From Deltaproteobacteria bacterium (GTDB lineage: Bacteria > Myxococcota_A > UBA9160 > SZUA-336): a DNA stretch of 19,712 nt. The DNA lies in assembly GCA_030665705.1 (NCBI GenBank), contig DAOUZG010000005.1:1-19712 (forward strand). Direction: 5' to 3'. The notes below the pieces were generated by a model. The model worked only from the letters and a program-made list of their open reading frames with translations. It ran no database searches and was not told the DNA's origin. A program made the position numbers and the translations under genes. Positions 1-6,931 of this stretch are shown piece by piece. Every line of letters starts with the position of its first letter. Within the stretch, counting starts at the first letter, position 1.

Positions 1-487
1 CACGCCGGCCCGGGTCCCGGACGAAGGGCACCTCCGCGTAGAGGTAGCAGTCGAGAGGCCCCTCGCTCCCCTCTTTGCGCACCCCCGTCAGGGTTCCGTC
101 AGGATCTCGCTCCAGCGGAAGCAGGGGATGGAGCATCAGCATTTCCCGAAGTCCCAGCCGTCGGAGATTCAGGCGAAGCGTGTCGACCAGGAACGGCTCA
201 TCGCGCGTGGCGACCTCGATGGTCGTTCGCCCTGAACGGTGGCTTCCTGGGTTTCCGATGCGGAGCCGGATCTCCTTGGGGCGCAGGGTGCGGAGAAGAC
301 CCAACGCCCCGACCGCCATCTCGGCGATCCCGGCGGTCCCACGGCGCCGGAGCTCGCGCGGATCGAGCGCGCGGTCGATCTCCTGGGCCAGGCACCGGAC
401 GAGCTCACGCTCCTCCCGGCTCAAGCCTTCGGTGAGCTCGGGGTTCAGAAGGTCGTTCATGACCCTGATGGCGGGCTTATCGGCCAT
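1..487 (-). CDS. NAD-dependent glutamate dehydrogenase, large bacterial type (N-terminal part, cut by window edge)
   Basis: The visible 162 residues (MADKPAIRVMNDLLNPEL...) run off the left edge with no stop codon. Residues about 85-130 contain the pattern TTIEVATRDEPFLVDTLRL, then LGLREMLMLHPLLPLERDPDG. This matches the first ACT-like domain of the ~1,600-residue Bac_GDH family (typically 'vvevv.DdmPFLVDSv...HPvl.v.RD..G'). These enzymes oxidise glutamate to 2-oxoglutarate and ammonia with NAD+ in the cytoplasm, and the ACT-like domains are thought to be regulatory. Only about a tenth of the protein is present, so catalytic residues cannot be checked. ATG at 485-487 is the first plausible start but has no clear Shine-Dalgarno; an ATG at codon 10 is an alternative. 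The gene is divergent from the acyltransferase at 544. Confidence 0.85.
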   Translation of the reverse strand, partial: MADKPAIRVMNDLLNPELTEGLSREERELVRCLAQEIDRALDPRELRRRGTAGIAEMAVGALGLLRTLRPKEIRLRIGNPGSHRSGRTTIEVATRDEPFLVDTLRLNLRRLGLREMLMLHPLLPLERDPDGTLTGVRKEGSEGPLDCYLYAEVPFVRDPGRR

Positions 488-529
488 CCCAGGGGTCGAC
501 TGATGCGACAACACGGGCGGGTTCGGTGA

Positions 530-535
530 TAGACT
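530..535 (+). promoter_or_regulatory. -10-like element TAGACT, leaderless-type spacing
   Basis: TAGACT fits the TANNNT pattern and lies 8 bases before an in-frame GTG at 544. Transcription would then start at or next to the start codon. No convincing -35 box is visible. The identical hexamer occurs at 8444-8449 before another gene. Confidence 0.4.
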
Positions 536-543
536 TCCGCGCC

Positions 544-1182
544 GTGTGGGCCGTCTGGCTACGATGCGTGTACGCCTGGGACCGTTTCCGGTTCACACTG
601 TTTCGCCTCCGACGGCGCCGGTTTCTCGAGGTCGAGGGGTCCGTATCGCCGAACCTGCGTTTCGCTCGTTTCCGCGTGGAGCCCGGGGGGCGGGTGGTGC
701 TGGGAGCGGGCGTCATATCGGAGCGAAAGCGCGGCAACCACTTCTGGGTTCAGGGCAACGGAACGGTGGAGGTCGGAGCGGGGACCTGGTTCCGGACCGA
801 GTACGCGGAGAACAACCTCACCGCCTACCCCGGCGCCCGGATCCGGATCGGCCCGAACAGCCTCCTCAACGGCGCCATGATCACCTCGAAGTGCGAGGTG
901 ACGCTGGGGGAGTACGCCTGGCTCGCATTCGGTGTCCGAGTCTTCGACTCCGACCTGCACGACCTCGACCGGGACACCCCGGAGCGGCTGGCCCCCGTGC
1001 GAATCGGATCGCGCGTCTGGATTGGCGCAGACGTCGTCATCGTCGCTGGCGTCACCATCGGTGATGATGTCGTGGTGGGCGCCGGCTCGGTCGTCACCCG
1101 CGACATCCCCTCGCGGACGCTGGCGGTGGGTTCGCCGGCTCGCCCGCTCCGCTCCATCGGATCCCGGGTGGGGTGCCGGTAG
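544..1182 (+). CDS. Left-handed beta-helix (hexapeptide repeat) acyltransferase
   Basis: Soluble protein of 212 residues in the trimeric hexapeptide-repeat acyltransferase superfamily (maltose/galactoside O-acetyltransferase, WcaF and WbbJ type). It would transfer an acyl group, usually acetyl from acetyl-CoA, to a sugar or related acceptor. Imperfect [LIV]-G-x4 repeats run from about residue 48 (VVLGAGV, VEVGAGT, IRIGPNS, VTLGEYA). The C-terminal block VRIGSRVWIGADVVIVAGV-TIGDDVVVGAGSVV ends in a GSPARPLR cap typical of the family. FDSDLHDLD (His139) corresponds to the usual catalytic-His loop. The frame is open back to a GTG at 526, but a -10-like TAGACT lies inside that extension, so GTG 544 is preferred. 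The N-terminal 30 residues are aromatic and Arg-rich. The acceptor cannot be read from the sequence; glycan decoration is a guess. Confidence 0.85.
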   Translation: MWAVWLRCVYAWDRFRFTLFRLRRRRFLEVEGSVSPNLRFARFRVEPGGRVVLGAGVISERKRGNHFWVQGNGTVEVGAGTWFRTEYAENNLTAYPGARIRIGPNSLLNGAMITSKCEVTLGEYAWLAFGVRVFDSDLHDLDRDTPERLAPVRIGSRVWIGADVVIVAGVTIGDDVVVGAGSVVTRDIPSRTLAVGSPARPLRSIGSRVGCR

Positions 1183-1192
1183 GCCGCACAGG

Positions 1193-1216
1193 CACGGGCC
1201 CGGGGGGTGGCCCGTG
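1193..1216. other. Inverted repeat between acyltransferase and formyl-THF hydrolase-like genes
   Basis: CACGGGCC and GGCCCGTG form an 8-bp perfect stem around an 8-base G-rich loop, just after the stop at 1182. There is no U-tract on either strand. It could be a Rho-assisted 3' end of the upstream transcript or an operator next to the -10-like element at 1218. Confidence 0.35.
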
Positions 1217-1217
1217 G

Positions 1218-1223
1218 TAGGCT
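1218..1223 (+). promoter_or_regulatory. -10-like element TAGGCT
   Basis: TAGGCT lies 9 bases before the GTG at 1233, compatible with a leaderless or nearly leaderless mRNA. AGGTG at 1224-1228 could alternatively act as a closely spaced ribosome binding site. Confidence 0.35.
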
Positions 1224-1232
1224 AGGTGTACC

Positions 1233-2171
1233 GTGGGACTCCGGATCGCACTGTTCGGCCAGGCCCCCTTCGGGCGCGACTGTCTCGATCGGCTTCGCGA
1301 GGACGGGCACGAAATCGTCGGCGTGTTCGTCCCTCCCAACGAGGGAAGGCCCGATCCGCTCGCCTCTCGCGCCGAGGAGCTCGGCCTGACGCTCGTCCGG
1401 CGCCGCTACTTCCGGCGCCGAACGGGCGAGGCGATCCCGGCAGCGGTCGAGACCTATCGCGAGCTCGAGGCGGAGCTGAACGTTCTCGCGTTCGTCACAG
1501 TCTTCCTGCCGCGTGAGATCGTCGACGCTCCCAAGCACCGAAGCATCTGCTTCCACCCCTCCCTGCTTCCCCGCTACAGGGGCGGTGCAGCGATCAACTG
1601 GCAGATCATTCTCGGCGAGCGCGAGTCGGGCGTGTCGGTCTTCGTCCCCGACGAGGGCGTCGATACCGGCCCGGTCCTCGTCCAGAAGGGGGGCATCGAG
1701 ATCGAGCCGACCGACACGACGGGGAGCCTCTACTTCCGGAAGCTCTACCCGCTCGGCGTCGAGGCCGTCGTCGAGGCGGTGCGGACCATCGAAGGCGAGA
1801 CCACTCGGCCCGTGCCCCAAGACGAGAGCCGGGCAACCCACCAGGGGCTCGTCGACGACACGGTGGCCCGCCTCGATCTCACGAGGCCGGCCGAAGAGCT
1901 GGACCGGCTGATCCGGGGATGCGATCCGCAGCCGGGGGCCTTCCTCCGGATCCGCGGAGAACCGGTCCGGCTCTACGACGCGCTCCTGGAGCCGGCCCAC
2001 GACGCGGAGCCGGGGACCGTGGGCTGCGTCGACGAGCGCGGGATCGTGCTCGCGCTCCAGGGCGCGAGCGTGCGCGTCGGCCGGGTGCGCGGGGACTCCG
2101 GGAAGGAGCCCGCACAGGAGTTCGCGAAGCGCACGGGGCTCGAAGCGGGGGAGCGGATCGAGAGCGGGTGA
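1233..2171 (+). CDS. 10-formyltetrahydrofolate hydrolase-like formyltransferase-fold protein
   Basis: 312 residues with the formyltransferase fold followed by a Fmt C-terminal-like domain. The N-terminus (MGLRIALFGQAPFGRDCLDR), the block ELNVLAFVTVFLPREIVDAP and FHPSLLPRYRGGAAINW closely follow the hydrolase domain of 10-formyl-THF dehydrogenase (ALDH1L-type FDH). That domain releases formate or passes the formyl group on from 10-formyl-THF. His108 and Asp144 (DEGVDTG) are the conserved catalytic pair, but the Asn of GART/Fmt/PurU (N-I-H) is Cys106 here; animal FDH has Ile there. The aldehyde dehydrogenase half of FDH is absent: the protein stops after the Fmt-C-like region (about 205-300). 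Methionyl-tRNA or sugar formyltransferase is less likely because those families normally keep the Asn. GTG start. Confidence 0.8.
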   Translation: MGLRIALFGQAPFGRDCLDRLREDGHEIVGVFVPPNEGRPDPLASRAEELGLTLVRRRYFRRRTGEAIPAAVETYRELEAELNVLAFVTVFLPREIVDAPKHRSICFHPSLLPRYRGGAAINWQIILGERESGVSVFVPDEGVDTGPVLVQKGGIEIEPTDTTGSLYFRKLYPLGVEAVVEAVRTIEGETTRPVPQDESRATHQGLVDDTVARLDLTRPAEELDRLIRGCDPQPGAFLRIRGEPVRLYDALLEPAHDAEPGTVGCVDERGIVLALQGASVRVGRVRGDSGKEPAQEFAKRTGLEAGERIESG

Positions 2172-2265
2172 GCCTCGGCGCACCGTAGGATCGCTCTCTT
2201 CCCCAAGGATATCGGGCGGTTTCAGCGGCTGAGCGCCCGCACGGGCCGACCCCGCACCTGAGGCT

Positions 2266-3507
2266 CTAGGCTCCGTCGGTCGCGCGCATCTCCAGGACCA
2301 GTGCGGGCCAGGTGAACCCCTCGGCGCCCCCCGCCCCTCTCCCGACACCGCTCACCGCATCGTAGAACTCGCAGAACCCCCCGGCTTCGATCCGTTCCTC
2401 GAGCTGCTTCAGCGCCACGCGCGCGTCGGCGGCACGCTGCGCGCAGACCAGCACGAGGTGCCCCCAGTACTGGGTGGCACCCAGCATCACGTTGCCGCGC
2501 CAGGGCAGTGCCTCGTCGAGGGGGGCGGCGTGGGGATCGACGGGGTTGAACGAGATCCCCTTGGGACCCCACAGGGGAGAGCCGCTTGGTCGCAGGTAGC
2601 GCTCCACCAGCCGCTTGGCCGTTCCTTCATCGAGGAGACTGCGCGCGGCGGCCGGCAGGAGCCCTCCCGCGGTGACGTCGCGCAACGGCTGGTCACGCCG
2701 TCGGTCGAAGCCCACAAAGATCTCCTCCTCCTCCCACCACAGCCGCTCGAGGATCGCCTCGGCGATCATGTCGGCCCGGATGCGCATGCGCGTGGCCGCA
2801 GCCGCCTCCCCGAACGACTCCCAGGTCCTGACGGCCTCCTCGAGAGCCAACAGGAACCAGCCACAGAAGACCGGGTCCTCGACGACGAAGGCGTGACCCG
2901 AGCGCAGCGCCCGGGCGGGCTCGAACTGGCAGGCAACAGCGGAACGCGTCAGCGTGGCGATCTCGGAGCACCATTCGTCGGAGGAGTGCGTGTCGACGAC
3001 GTCATCGAAGAGCGGGCTCGCATCGGTTCCCGACTCGAAGGGGTGGAGGATCACGGGGAGGTTCGTGTCCGGAGGAAGACGCTCCGCCCAGATGGCGTCG
3101 AGCTGACGCGTGGCACTCTCGAGCAGATCGCGCGCCGGCAGCCCCACCCGCGCAGCGATCCGCGCGGCCGCGTAGGCGGCAACGGGCGGATCGATCAGCC
3201 AGGAGCTGCCGTCCTCCCGAAATAGCGGTCCAAAGCGCTCGACCCGATCGCGGACCCATTCCCCCGCCGTGGGAAGCGGCCGCTCGTGTAACACGAGACC
3301 GTCTTCTCGCTGATTCGCGCTGTAGAGCGTGCGAAGCTCGGCCTGCGCGATCTGCGGCTCGGAATGCTGGAGGGTGAGGGCGTGATACCCGCTGTCCCAT
3401 GAACGGAGGCTCGGATAGGCGGTGGGATGGGGAACGTGGAAGGTTCCCCCGAACCCCTCGACTCGGTGGCTCCGGAACATCTCACGGCACCGGGCTTCCA
3501 GATCCAC
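2266..3507 (-). CDS. GH63-type (alpha/alpha)6 glycosidase, mannosylglycerate hydrolase/YgjK-like
   Basis: 413 residues. The GTG at 3505-3507 is chosen because GAGGAGT (3514-3520) sits 7 bases upstream and because the protein then begins where the family begins. The frame is open to an ATG at 3663, but those 52 residues look non-coding. Family landmarks: SWDSGYHALTLQH (about 36-48); HPFESGTDASP, where Asp162 corresponds to the general acid of GH63 enzymes (typical HPWESG.DNSP); and GGFCEFYDAVSGVGRG...GFTWPALVLEM, where Glu380 is in the catalytic-base position. Relatives cleave mannosylglycerate, glucosylglycerate or glucosides. No signal peptide is visible, so it is probably cytoplasmic, perhaps acting on a compatible solute. 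Substrate unknown. It converges on the preceding gene with a 94-base gap. Confidence 0.8.
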   Translation of the reverse strand: MDLEARCREMFRSHRVEGFGGTFHVPHPTAYPSLRSWDSGYHALTLQHSEPQIAQAELRTLYSANQREDGLVLHERPLPTAGEWVRDRVERFGPLFREDGSSWLIDPPVAAYAAARIAARVGLPARDLLESATRQLDAIWAERLPPDTNLPVILHPFESGTDASPLFDDVVDTHSSDEWCSEIATLTRSAVACQFEPARALRSGHAFVVEDPVFCGWFLLALEEAVRTWESFGEAAAATRMRIRADMIAEAILERLWWEEEEIFVGFDRRRDQPLRDVTAGGLLPAAARSLLDEGTAKRLVERYLRPSGSPLWGPKGISFNPVDPHAAPLDEALPWRGNVMLGATQYWGHLVLVCAQRAADARVALKQLEERIEAGGFCEFYDAVSGVGRGAGGAEGFTWPALVLEMRATDGA

Positions 3508-3543
3508 GGGCGGACTCCTCAGGTGTACATCGACGTGCGGGTT

Positions 3544-3587
3544 TCGGGGTTGGCTCCCGTCGGCTTCTCGAAGAGTAGAAACCCCGA
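3544..3587. repeat. Inverted repeat upstream of the GH63-type gene
   Basis: TCGGGGTT (3544-3551) and AACCCCGA (3580-3587) are perfect 8-base complements separated by 28 bases. They lie 24 bases upstream of the GAGGAGT ribosome binding site of the glycosidase. In its mRNA they could form a stem; as DNA they could be a split operator. Confidence 0.4.
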
Positions 3588-3699
3588 GGATGCTGCGGCC
3601 GGAGGTCCGGTCGCCCGCCCGGTGACAGGGCGGAGCCTCGGGGTCCGGTGGTGCCTGGGCCATCCAGGCGACACAACCGTGAAGGTTCGGTGGGCCGAC

Positions 3700-3744
3700 C
3701 TAGATGGTCACCACCTCACAAGCCACCTTACTCCAATATTCCAC
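3700..3744 (-). CDS. Putative 14-residue micropeptide with extreme ribosome binding site
   Basis: A GTG codon at 3742-3744 opens a 14-codon frame ending in TAG, encoding MEYWSKVACEVVTI. It is called only because a 15-base near-perfect anti-16S complement (3746-3760) sits upstream with 7 bases between GGAGG and the GTG, which is ideal spacing. I do not recognise the peptide. It has a Trp, a Cys and a loose resemblance to short PqqA-type precursors (W-x-K ... E-V-x-T), but it lacks the crosslinked Glu/Tyr spacing, and no radical-SAM maturase is in the window. Alternatives are a leader peptide controlling the GH63-type gene 190 bases downstream on the same strand, a ribosome-binding decoy, or chance. 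Confidence 0.35.
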   Translation of the reverse strand: MEYWSKVACEVVTI

Positions 3745-3745
3745 C

Positions 3746-3760
3746 GGACCACCTCCTTTC
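3746..3760 (-). promoter_or_regulatory. Extended Shine-Dalgarno-like sequence
   Basis: Read on the minus strand this is GAAAGGAGGTGGTCC. It can pair with the usual 16S rRNA 3' end (GGAUCACCUCCUUUC) over 15 bases, with a single G-U wobble. Ordinary sites in this window are 4-9 bases long, so this is exceptional. Confidence 0.6.
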
Positions 3761-3779
3761 GCTGCGGCGCTTCGACATA

Positions 3780-3825
3780 GCGGGACCCAGATCCCGCGCC
3801 GGGCCCGTCCGCCATTCTGACGGGC
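3780..3825. repeat. Two adjacent short inverted repeats
   Basis: GCGGGA/TCCCGC (3780-3785 and 3792-3797, 6-base loop) and GCCCGTC/GACGGGC (3803-3809 and 3819-3825, 9-base loop) lie side by side. On the minus strand they would fall in the 5' leader of the mini-ORF; as DNA they could be operators in the divergent promoter region. No U-tract follows either one. Confidence 0.35.
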
Positions 3826-3923
3826 TCTCCGGCCCGGCTTCGGCAGCCTCGTGAAGGCCCCCGACCGGTACCCACGGTGCGCGAGGGTATCGGGATCGGT
3901 CGGGGCGGGCAAGCGGGGTGCGG

Positions 3924-3929
3924 TATTGT
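3924..3929 (+). promoter_or_regulatory. -10-like element TATTGT, leaderless-type spacing
   Basis: TATTGT lies exactly 7 bases before the GTG at 3937. This supports that GTG, rather than the upstream in-frame GTG at 3877, as the start of the transporter gene. Confidence 0.4.
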
Positions 3930-3936
3930 CCGGCGT

Positions 3937-4653
3937 GTGGAGACGTGGCTGACGCTGGGCGTCCTGTTCACGGCAGCGCTGACGCAGGGCATTCTGGGGT
4001 TCGGGTTCGGGATCCTCGCCATGGGGGCGCTCGCCCTCACGGGGGACCTGCTCTATGCGGCCGGCCTGGTGAACCTCATGGGGTGCGTGCTCACGTCCTG
4101 CATGACGCTGATGCTGCGTCGCAGCGTACAGTGGAAGCGCGTCGTACGGATCCTTCCGTTCACGGTGGTCGGCGTGGGCTTCGGCCTGGCCACGCTCGAC
4201 ACGTTGAGTCGCGACGTGCTCGTGCGGCTGCTCGGGTGCACGATCGTGGTCATTGCCTTCTGGAACCTTCGCGGCCGACCGCTCCAGCGCTCGCCCTCCT
4301 CGGCCGCGGACGTCTGGGCCGGCCTCGGATCGGGACTCCTCCAGGGAGCGTTCAACATCGGCGGACCCCCGCTCATCGCCCACGTCTACCGACTCCCATA
4401 TAGCCCCGACGCTCTCAAGGGGACCGTCCAGGCCCTGTTCATGCTCATGGTGTTTGTTCGCCTGGGCGGCGCGGTGTGGCGCGAGCAAATCACACAGCAA
4501 ATGGGCCTTCAGGCGCTCTACGGGTTGCCCGCCGCGCTGGCCGGGCTGACCCTCGGAATCGTGCTCTCCCGACGCATCTCCGGCGAGAACTTCCACCGCA
4601 TGAGCTGGATCGCCTTCGCCCTTCTCGGAATCTACCTGACGGTGGTCGGCTGA
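3937..4653 (+). CDS. TauE/SafE-family membrane transporter (sulfite/organosulfonate exporter family)
   Basis: 238 residues and strongly hydrophobic, with about eight membrane segments. The first helix carries LTQGILGFGFGILAMGALAL, and a second similar motif, GLLQGAFNIGGPPLIAHVY, comes halfway. This is the internally duplicated pattern of the TauE/SafE (DUF81) family, and the length is typical. Characterised members export sulfite, sulfoacetate or related anions, but many have no known substrate. The start at GTG 3937 gives METWLTLGVLF, a natural short N-terminus. The frame extends to 3877 but that adds a Gly/Arg-rich, non-family segment. It is followed 25 bases later by the aldolase/dehydrogenase gene, which has its own -10-like element. 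Confidence 0.85.
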   Translation: METWLTLGVLFTAALTQGILGFGFGILAMGALALTGDLLYAAGLVNLMGCVLTSCMTLMLRRSVQWKRVVRILPFTVVGVGFGLATLDTLSRDVLVRLLGCTIVVIAFWNLRGRPLQRSPSSAADVWAGLGSGLLQGAFNIGGPPLIAHVYRLPYSPDALKGTVQALFMLMVFVRLGGAVWREQITQQMGLQALYGLPAALAGLTLGIVLSRRISGENFHRMSWIAFALLGIYLTVVG

Positions 4654-4665
4654 CCGCACGGCCGC

Positions 4666-4671
4666 TAGCCT
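4666..4671 (+). promoter_or_regulatory. -10-like element TAGCCT, leaderless-type spacing
   Basis: TAGCCT lies exactly 7 bases before the ATG at 4679, within the 25-base gap after the transporter gene. No Shine-Dalgarno is present, consistent with a leaderless mRNA for the aldolase/dehydrogenase. Confidence 0.4.
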
Positions 4672-4678
4672 TGACCAC

Positions 4679-6769
4679 ATGCAGAGTCGGTGGTCTGACC
4701 TCGAAGCCCAAGAGTTTCAGAGCCGCTACAGCAATCACGGCGAGGACCTCGCCCTTCGCGTCTACACGTCGCGCCTCATCGGAGCCGATCCGGACCTCGT
4801 CTTGCACGGCGGTGGGAATACCTCGCTCAAGTCGAGGACGCGCGATCTCTTCGGAGAGGAGATCGAGGTCCTCCACATCAAGGACAGCGGCTCGAACCTC
4901 GCCTCGATCGAGCCGGAAGGTCTACCTGCGGTGCGCCTGCAGCCGCTGCGGCGGCTTCGCGATCTCGACGCACTCGACGACGAGACGATGGTCGCCGAGC
5001 AGCGACGGGCGCGGCTCGACCCCAGCGCGCCGAACCCATCGGTGGAGACCTTCCTGCATGCATTCCTGCCGCATCGCTACGTTGATCACTCGCACGCTGA
5101 CGCCATCCTCGCCCTAACGAACCAGCCCGACGCCGAGGCGCGCGTGCGTGGCCTGTTCGGGGACCGGGTGGTCTTCGTGCCGTACGTCATGCCGGGGTTC
5201 GAGCTCGCGCGGCGGGCGGCGGAGCTCTTCGAGAAATCGCCTGAAGTCGAGGGACTGGTCCTCGAGAAACACGGACTCTGCACGTTCGGAGACGACGCGC
5301 GTACGAGCTACGAGCGTCACATCGGACTCGTCGACGAGGCCGAGTCATCCATTCAGAAGCAACTCGAAGACCGTCGGCTCCTGGATGCCCGCCCGGTCAT
5401 GGCCATCCGTGATCCCGAAGAGGTCGCTCCGCTCGTGCGCGGCGCTCTCGCCGAGCCGACCGGAAATCCCGACAACCCCTTTCACCGCTGGATCGTAGAG
5501 CACAGGAGCTCCGACGCGATCCTCGAGTTCGCGGCCGCAGAGGCGGCAACCCGTCTCACAGCGACGGTGCCGATCACTCCGGACCACGTCATCCGCACCA
5601 AGGGCCCCTACGCGCTCCTCACCGACCCACCGTACGGGAACCTCGAGGCGCTCGGTGACCGTCTGCGCGCAACGGTCGAGGCGTATCGCGCGGCCTACCG
5701 CGAGTACTTCGACCGCAACGTGCGTGAGAAGGGAATCACCCGGACCTCCCTCGATCCCACACCGCGCGTGGTGCTGCTACCGGGGCTTGGAATTTTCACC
5801 TGTGGCCCCACACGCCGGGACGCGCAAATCGCCGCCGACCTCGCCGAGCACACCGTGCGGGTCAAGGCGTGGGCAGAGATGATCGGGCGCTACGAGGGGA
5901 TCTCGGAAGGGGATCTCTTCGACATGGAGTACTGGAGCCTGGAGCAGGCCAAGCTCGGCCGCAGGGCACCCGGGCCCCTGGAGGGCCAAGTCGCGCTGGT
6001 GACCGGGGGAGCCGGTGCAATCGGCGAGGGCGTGGCCCGCACCCTGCTCTCCGCGGGTGCGCACGTCGTGCTTGTCGACGTCGACGGGAAGAGGCTCGAC
6101 GCGGTGCACGAGCGCCTCGAATCGAGCGCGTGCGAGCTCGTCGAAGCAGACGTCACGGACGAACGGGACACACACTACGCCTTCCGCGAAGCGTCGAGGC
6201 TTTTCGGTGGGGTCGACGTCGTGGTCGCGGCGGCGGGAGTCGCGGAGGTGGGGGAGCTTTCGGAGCTCGAGCCGGAGGTGTTCGAACGAACGCTCCGCGT
6301 CAACACGACCGGCACGTTCCTGACCCTGCGCGACGCGCTGCGTCTCCTAAAGCTCCAGGGGACGGGGGGACACATCGTCATCGTCTCCTCCAAGAACGTC
6401 TTTGCGCCGGGCCGCGCCTTCGGCGCCTACAGTGCGTCCAAGGCGGGGGCCCACCAGGTGGGGCGGATCGCGGCCATCGAAGGGGCCCCGCTCGGGATCC
6501 GCGTCAACATGGTGAACGTGGACGGGGTGTTCGGCTCTGCGGAGAACCCCTCGGGGCTCTGGGAGAACGTGGGGCCGCAGCGGGCGGCCTCTCGCGGGCT
6601 CGCTCCGGAGGAGCTTCCGGAGTTCTACCGCGAGCGGAACCTACTCCGTGCCCGGGTGACACCGGAGCACGTGGGGAATGCCGTTCTCTTCTTCGTGACC
6701 CAGCAAACACCCACGACCGGGGCGGCGCTGCCGGTGGACGGCGGGCTGCCGGAGGCGTTCCCCCGGTGA
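4679..6769 (+). CDS. Bifunctional class II aldolase / short-chain dehydrogenase
   Basis: 696-residue fusion. Residues 1 to about 420 are a class II aldolase/adducin-type domain. HGGGNTS (43-49) is the phosphate-binding-type loop, Glu113 is a candidate catalytic acid, and HSHAD (His127, His129) plus LEKHGL (His188) are the metal ligands. Residues about 432-696 are an SDR domain: TGGAGAIG (442-449) binds NAD(P), VVVAAAGVAE follows, and YSASK (Tyr584, Lys588) is catalytic. The C-terminus PVDGGLPEAFPR is characteristic of the rhamnulose-1-phosphate aldolase/lactaldehyde dehydrogenase fusion family. Such enzymes cleave a ketose (phosphate) and oxidise or reduce the aldehyde product. No rhamnose kinase or isomerase is nearby, so the true sugar is uncertain; with a TauE-type neighbour a sulfonated or acidic sugar is conceivable. 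Cytoplasmic. Confidence 0.92.
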   Translation: MQSRWSDLEAQEFQSRYSNHGEDLALRVYTSRLIGADPDLVLHGGGNTSLKSRTRDLFGEEIEVLHIKDSGSNLASIEPEGLPAVRLQPLRRLRDLDALDDETMVAEQRRARLDPSAPNPSVETFLHAFLPHRYVDHSHADAILALTNQPDAEARVRGLFGDRVVFVPYVMPGFELARRAAELFEKSPEVEGLVLEKHGLCTFGDDARTSYERHIGLVDEAESSIQKQLEDRRLLDARPVMAIRDPEEVAPLVRGALAEPTGNPDNPFHRWIVEHRSSDAILEFAAAEAATRLTATVPITPDHVIRTKGPYALLTDPPYGNLEALGDRLRATVEAYRAAYREYFDRNVREKGITRTSLDPTPRVVLLPGLGIFTCGPTRRDAQIAADLAEHTVRVKAWAEMIGRYEGISEGDLFDMEYWSLEQAKLGRRAPGPLEGQVALVTGGAGAIGEGVARTLLSAGAHVVLVDVDGKRLDAVHERLESSACELVEADVTDERDTHYAFREASRLFGGVDVVVAAAGVAEVGELSELEPEVFERTLRVNTTGTFLTLRDALRLLKLQGTGGHIVIVSSKNVFAPGRAFGAYSASKAGAHQVGRIAAIEGAPLGIRVNMVNVDGVFGSAENPSGLWENVGPQRAASRGLAPEELPEFYRERNLLRARVTPEHVGNAVLFFVTQQTPTTGAALPVDGGLPEAFPR

Positions 6770-6786
6770 TCCCCATGTCGGGGATC
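6768..6786. terminator. Hairpin at the 3' end of the aldolase/dehydrogenase gene
   Basis: GATCCCC (6768-6774) and GGGGATC (6780-6786) form a 7-bp stem with a 5-base loop that overlaps the TGA stop. No U-tract follows, so it may be a weak or Rho-assisted terminator. The rest of the 175-base gap to 6945 shows only the -10-like element listed next. Confidence 0.4.
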
Positions 6787-6931
6787 TCCCCCGGTACCCA
6801 CCGAGGCGGAGGGGCGTCCCTGGCCCGGCATTCTCACCGGGCTGGAGGCGGATCTGTCCTGCGGTGTCGCCCCCGGCGCTGCCGATCCACGCGCAGCGTG
6901 GCGCCCGCTGGAAGCCTCGGGGCTGAAGCGC

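Larger units (their letters stand above)
3508..3936. other. 429-base region without a conventional gene, structured
   Basis: This is the longest unassigned stretch, between the GH63-type gene (minus) and the TauE-type gene (plus). It holds three inverted repeats, a very strong ribosome-binding-site-like sequence before a 14-codon mini-ORF on the minus strand, and a -10-like element for the plus-strand gene; each is listed separately. Longer open frames here are extensions of high-GC frames with no recognisable domains. Confidence 0.6.

Noticed and set aside
825..2348. Minus-strand open frame of 507 codons across the acyltransferase and formyl-THF hydrolase-like genes
   Set aside because: Composition is Arg/Pro/Ala/Gly-rich and without motifs; both opposing genes show conserved catalytic motifs.
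3508..3663. N-terminal extension of the GH63-type protein to an ATG at 3663
   Set aside because: The 52 extra residues are unlike the family, and GTG 3507 has a well-placed GAGGAGT; a TTGTGT element 7 bases before ATG 3663 was noted but is a poor -10 match.
3746..3760. Fragment of a 16S rRNA 3' end on the plus strand (GGACCACCTCCTTTC)
   Set aside because: Similarity stops at these 15 bases; the upstream sequence does not resemble helix 45 or the rest of 16S rRNA.
3700..4680. Minus-strand open frame of 326 codons ending with the mini-ORF sequence
   Set aside because: Most of it is antisense to the TauE-type gene and is hydrophilic low-complexity sequence. Only the last 14 codons follow a ribosome binding site, so only those are considered.
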